Shown here: in pieces, positions 59,807 to 64,000 of the stretch
How the letters are laid out: each line of letters begins with the position of its first letter
How positions within the stretch are numbered: position 1 is the stretch's first letter
Assembly: GCF_036588685.1 (NCBI RefSeq)
Contig: NC_086386.1
Coordinates: 7,038,117 to 7,102,116 of the forward strand
Source of the DNA: Mytilus trossulus
Lineage: Eukaryota > Mollusca > Bivalvia > Mytilida > Mytilidae
Direction: 5' to 3'
Length of the DNA: 64,000 bases
Position numbers and translations under genes: made by a program
Notes under the pieces: model-generated
Seen by the model: the letters and a program-made list of their open reading frames with translations, nothing else
Told to the model about the DNA's origin: nothing
Databases searched by the model: none

Positions 59807-61240
59807 GCTCACCTGGCCTTAATGCGTCCGTTGTTAGTCTTCGTCGTCCGTTAACTTTACCAATAATGTTCTACTCTGAATCTGCTGGGTCGAATTCAAC
59901 TGAACTTTGTCACAATCATAATCGGGGTGTTTAGTCTTAAACCATCCACCCCGCCTCCACCTAAAATGCAGTTTTTTGGCTTATATCTCCGTCACTTTTA
60001 AAAGCATTTAGAGTGTATCAGATGTGAGAATGGAATGCTTCGCTGAACGAAGCCTGATACGACCACAGAGGTCGAATATTGAACTATTGGGGCACATTTG
60101 GACACAATATTCAAGGTTGATACGGTCTGAATTTGGATTATGATAAAATGTTTGACACAATATAGGTTTCTGACATAAAATAAATGGGGTAAAATAATTC
60201 TTACAACTCTATTGCGCAATATTGTGAAATTTGAAAAAAATGACCGAAAAAGTATGAGTCCAATAAAAGCGAATTGGGAAAACAGTCCCCACTTTTACAT
60301 TTTGACCCCCACCCCTTTGGAGCAATAACACCACAACTCAATCCCAGCCTTTCCTTTGTGGTATGGAATCTTTAAGTATGATTTCAGAGAGATCCAGAGA
60401 TACTTAAACACAAGTTATTGTCTCAACACTAGACAAATGCTTGTTTTTGTCCCCTAAATTCTACATGTTCGGAGCGAGCAAGTAACCCCAAACTCAATAC
60501 CAGCCATCCCTTTGTTATATGAAATATTGTGGTGCAATGTTTGAGAGATCCATACACTTACACACAAGTCATTGTCTGGAAACTAGAAAAATGCTTGTTT
60601 TCGTCCCCTTTCTGGCCCTCAATTCTTAAATTATAACCCCTAAAAATAATCGCAACCTTCTACTTGTGGTATTAAACATTGTGGTACAATTTCGGAGCAA
60701 TAGAAATACTAATACACAAGTTATTATTCTGAAACTAGAAAAATGCTTGTTTTGGCCTTTTTTGAACCCCTAATTACTATACGGTTGGGACCATCATCCC
60801 CAAAATTCTCCCAACCTTCCTTTTGTGGTATTAAACCTTCTTAAACAATTCATAGAGATCCATTGACTTTAACTGGAGTTATTGTCAGGAAACGAATGTG
60901 TCTTTAGACAACGACAACATCATTCCATTATACGATCCCAAAATATATTTTGCAGACGTATAAAAATGTTCATCAGGTTTAATTCTATCTGCATGTCCTG
61001 AATTTTCAGACGAATCAGACAACCTGTTGTTGGGTTGCTGCCCTGAACTAGTAGTTTTAAGGAAAAGCTTTTTGGAATTTTGGTTATTATCTCACATATT
61101 GTTACAAATAGAGATAAACTGAAAACAGCAATAATATTCAGCCAAAAAAGATCTACAAATAAGTCAACATGACCACCAAAATTGTCAATTGATCCACAAG
61201 GAGTTATTGCCCTTTATAGTATTTTTAACAATTAATAATT
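59807..61240 (+). mobile_element. Composite hairpin-family element with 153-bp tandem core (copy d)
   Basis: Starts TTAGCTCACCTGG like copies a-c but lacks the paired half of the hairpin. 60300-60900 is about four copies of a ~153-bp unit (AATGCTTG at 60436, 60590, 60742), unrelated to the ~497-bp unit. 60960-61240 returns to the core of copies a-c ('CAGACAACCTGTTGTTGGGT', 'AATTGATCCACAAGGAGTTA'). Confidence 0.7.
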
Positions 61241-61442
61241 ACATTAGATGTATGTTTCATTATAATACGTTATTCTGATTGGCTAACTAGTAATCTCGTG
61301 ATATTCCGTAATCAATTGCATTACACAATGCAACTTTTCATACATGATGACATGAGGTCCCACAATAAAGTGCATAGGTAAATGAAATAAAAACTTGATA
61401 AAAGGCGTGCTTTTATGATCCTATAGGTAAAAATGTAATTAT

Positions 61443-61600
61443 AAGTATTGAATGCTTTTTTTTGTAACTTTATAGGGTTGTAAAAGCGTTGACCGTGCGC
61501 ACATTTATAGTATGAAGCGCTTCCGCGCTTCATACAAAATATACTTCGGTCAACGCTTTTACACCCCAATAAATTTACAAAAAAGAGCATTCAATTCTTA
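61443..61600. repeat. Long hairpin element
   Basis: Arms AAGTATTGAATGCT and AGCATTCAATTCTT, inner 'TGTAAAAGCGTTGACCG' with 'CGGTCAACGCTTTTACA', apex TGAAGCGCTTCCGCGCTTCA. Confidence 0.85.
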
Positions 61601-62459
61601 AATGAGTTTATCGATCCTCTGTGAAGTTTTGTGTTCATTAACTATCTTTGGTAGTCTCTCTTTAATTCATTAAGACAATTCATGTGACAAATTACATAAA
61701 TTGATTTATTGAGGACTGCAAAGCATCAAGTGGCAAATATTAGAAGTATTTCTTGTCAATAACATACTTTTGAGTTATCCATATATTACCCTGCTTTGTA
61801 CTAGACCATAATGTTGATGCTGGTTTCTAACACACAAGGGAACAATGTTATAGACAACATAAAAGACCTATTAAACTTTTCAGACGAGTTTTGTTCTGCA
61901 TCCAAGGCAATAAGTATATGTTCAGACTCCTTTTAACGTGTTGCATGTATAGTGGATAATGAGAAAATATGAACTGCTGACTTAGTTTTACCATTAAGGG
62001 ATCCAACTCCTACTTTTTATCACTTTAAACATGCAAGGAGACAATTCATAGCTTCGTATATGTTATAATTAATGTATACACCTTATGTTGGTATGGTCGA
62101 ACAAGGCAGTCTAGATGTGTTGCAGAGGTGCAGTTAAATTGAACACCTCTTCTCTCAGTGATAATTGTGATGTTGATCCACCCTTTCATTTCATTATTAT
62201 AGAATGCTGTCAAAATACTTCTCAACTAGTTTTCTTGTTTTGGTGGCATGGGGAATTCTTTGCACAACTACTATGTAAAATTCCTGCTTTGGGTACCTTA
62301 ATATTGTACCAGACTGTAAGGAGCTGGACATAAATGTTGTGATTCAGTCAATTTGGTTGACTACTACTGGTATCTCTGACAGGCAGTTGACAGGTTCTAC
62401 AGAATATCTATCCCCTTAGATTTGATTCAAAATAATATTATTATTGGAACATCATAAAA
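61601..62459. other. Intergenic sequence
   Basis: No repeat or protein-like frame that I can support. Confidence 0.5.
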
Positions 62460-63903
62460 CTAGAGGCTCTCAATAGCATGTATGAGTCATCCAACTCTAC
62501 GACCATTTTGGTCATGTTGACTTATTTGTAGATATTACTTAGCTGAACATTTTTGATGTTTACAGTTTATCTTTATCTATAATAATATTCAAGATAATAA
62601 CCCAATAACAATTTAACACTGGTCAGATATGCTCTAAATGCTTTGGTTTTTGAGTTATAAGCAAAAAACTGCATTTTATCCGTATGTTCTATTTTTAGCC
62701 GTGGCAGCCATCTTGGTTGGTATGACGGGTCACCAGATACAATTTTAAAACTAAATACCCCAATGACGATTGTGGCCAAGTTTGGTTTAATTTGTATCAG
62801 TAGTTTCAGAGGAGAAGATGCGAAGAAAATTGTTAAAAATTGACAATAAAGGGCAATAACTCCTTAGGGGGTCAATTGACCATTTCGGTCATGATGACTT
62901 ATTTGTAGATCTTACTTTGCTGAACATTTTTGCTGTTTACAGTTTATCTTTATCTATAATAATATTCAAGATAATAACCAAAAACAGCAAAATTTCCTTA
63001 AAATTATCAATTCAGGGGCAGCAACCTAACAACGAGTTGTCTGATTCATCTGAAAAATTCAGGGCAGATAAATCTTGACCTGATAAACACATTAATCCAT
63101 GTGAGATTTGCTCTAAATGCTTCGGTTTTTGAGTTATAAGCCAAAAACTGCATTTTATCCCTATGTTCTATTTTTAGCCATGGTGGCCATCTTGGTTGGT
63201 ATGCCCGGTCACCGGACACAGTTTCTAAACTAGATACCCCAATGATGATTGTGGCTAGGTTTAGTATAATTTGTTCCCATAGTTTCAGAGGAGAAGATTT
63301 TTCTAAAAGATTACTAAGATTTACCAAAAATTGTTAAAAATTGACTATGAAGGGCAATAACTCCTTATGGGGTCAATTGACCATTTTGATCATGTTGAGT
63401 TATTTGTAGATCTTACTTTGCTGAACAATTTTGTTGTTTACGGTTTATCTCTATCTATAATAATATTCAAGATAATAACCCAAAACAGCAAAATTTCCTT
63501 AAAATTATCAATTCAGGGGCAGCAACCTAACAACCAGTTGTCTGATTCTTCTGAAAATTTCAGGGAAGATAGATCTTCACCTGATAAACACTTTTAACCC
63601 CATGTCAGATTTGCTCTAAATGCTTTGGTTTTTGAATTATAAGCCAAAAACTGCATTTTACCCCTATGTTCTATTTTTAGCCATGGCGGCCATCTTGGTT
63701 GGTATGCCGGATCACCGGACACAATTTTTAAACTAGATACCCCAATGATGATTGTGGCCAAGTTTGGTTAAATTTGGCCCAGTAGTTTCAGAGGAGAAGA
63801 TTTTTCTAAAAGTTTACCGATGACGGACGACGGACGCCAGACGACGGTCGCCAAGTGATGAGAAAAGCTCACTTGGCCCTTTGGGCCAAGTGAGCTAAAA
63901 AGA
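62460..63903 (-). mobile_element. Hairpin-ended element with tandem core (copy c)
   Basis: Reverse orientation. Marker GGAGAAGAT at 62811, 63290 and 63793 (periods 479 and 503). The right end is a perfect stem-loop GCTCACTTGGCCC / GGGCCAAGTGAGC then TAAAAA. The left end is a decayed version of the AGAGGCTCTCAAGAGCC palindrome. Confidence 0.85.
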
Positions 63904-64000
63904 TGAAACTTGGTCAGCACCACATAAGGAACATTCATGCTATGTTGGGTTCCATTCCATTCAGCGGTTCTCTAAAAGAAAACTTTTGTATGAATTTTCC

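Noticed and set aside
62573-63327. Recurring peptide '[20 protein letters not shown]' in frames at 15681-15866, 34685-34996, 62573-62779 and 63046-63327
   Set aside because: It recurs because the tandem-cored element recurs. The frames have different ends, no common start and no flanking coding signal, so I do not call a protein.

Overview
This window is eukaryotic nuclear DNA, most likely from a bivalve mollusc close to Mytilus (mussel). The grounds are the AT-rich composition, spliced genes with GT-AG introns, the density of interspersed repeats I recognise as typical of mussel genomes, and animal-type proteins. The species call is inference. There is no bacterial gene structure, no CRISPR array and no tRNA or rRNA gene that I can support.

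Layout. 1-7165 is a repeat block: a ~168-bp satellite (1-1367, 3196-4610, degraded tail to about 5224), a fold-back palindrome (1368-2735), a Penelope-like retroelement fragment (2736-3194), a single copy of the fold-back monomer (5225-6046) and a decayed LINE (6047-7165). 9670-11960 is a 2.29-kb DNA transposon with 115-bp inverted ends and a 5-bp target duplication. 12256-13236 (minus) is an intact intronless serine/threonine dehydratase gene. 13582-17360 holds a hairpin element, SINE-like repeats and a tandem-cored element. 21330-42274 (minus) is a complete 18-exon phosphoglucomutase-2 / phosphopentomutase gene whose exons join in phase to 606 codons. Its introns carry a hAT-type element, two long hairpins, a nested insertion and an 81-bp minisatellite derived from its own exon 5 splice junction. 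43110-44600 is a decayed LINE reverse transcriptase. 46914-54404 (minus) is a six-exon gene for a 780-residue protein I do not recognise, assembled here from splice phases. 57960-59540 (plus) is a TRIM-type RING/B-box/coiled-coil gene with a likely promoter and non-coding first exon near 56.5 kb. 59807-63903 is again tandem-cored repeat elements.

The four protein genes do not form an obvious pathway. Serine dehydratase (amino-acid catabolism) and PGM2 (pentose/hexose phosphate exchange) are metabolic. The TRIM protein is a presumed ubiquitin ligase. The 780-residue gene and the TRIM gene are divergently transcribed, about 2.1 kb apart. The most unusual features are the exon-5-derived minisatellite, the palindrome formed by two element copies joined at their exact ends, the CAC-ended transposon with a repeated 12-bp motif, and the unrecognised 780-residue protein.
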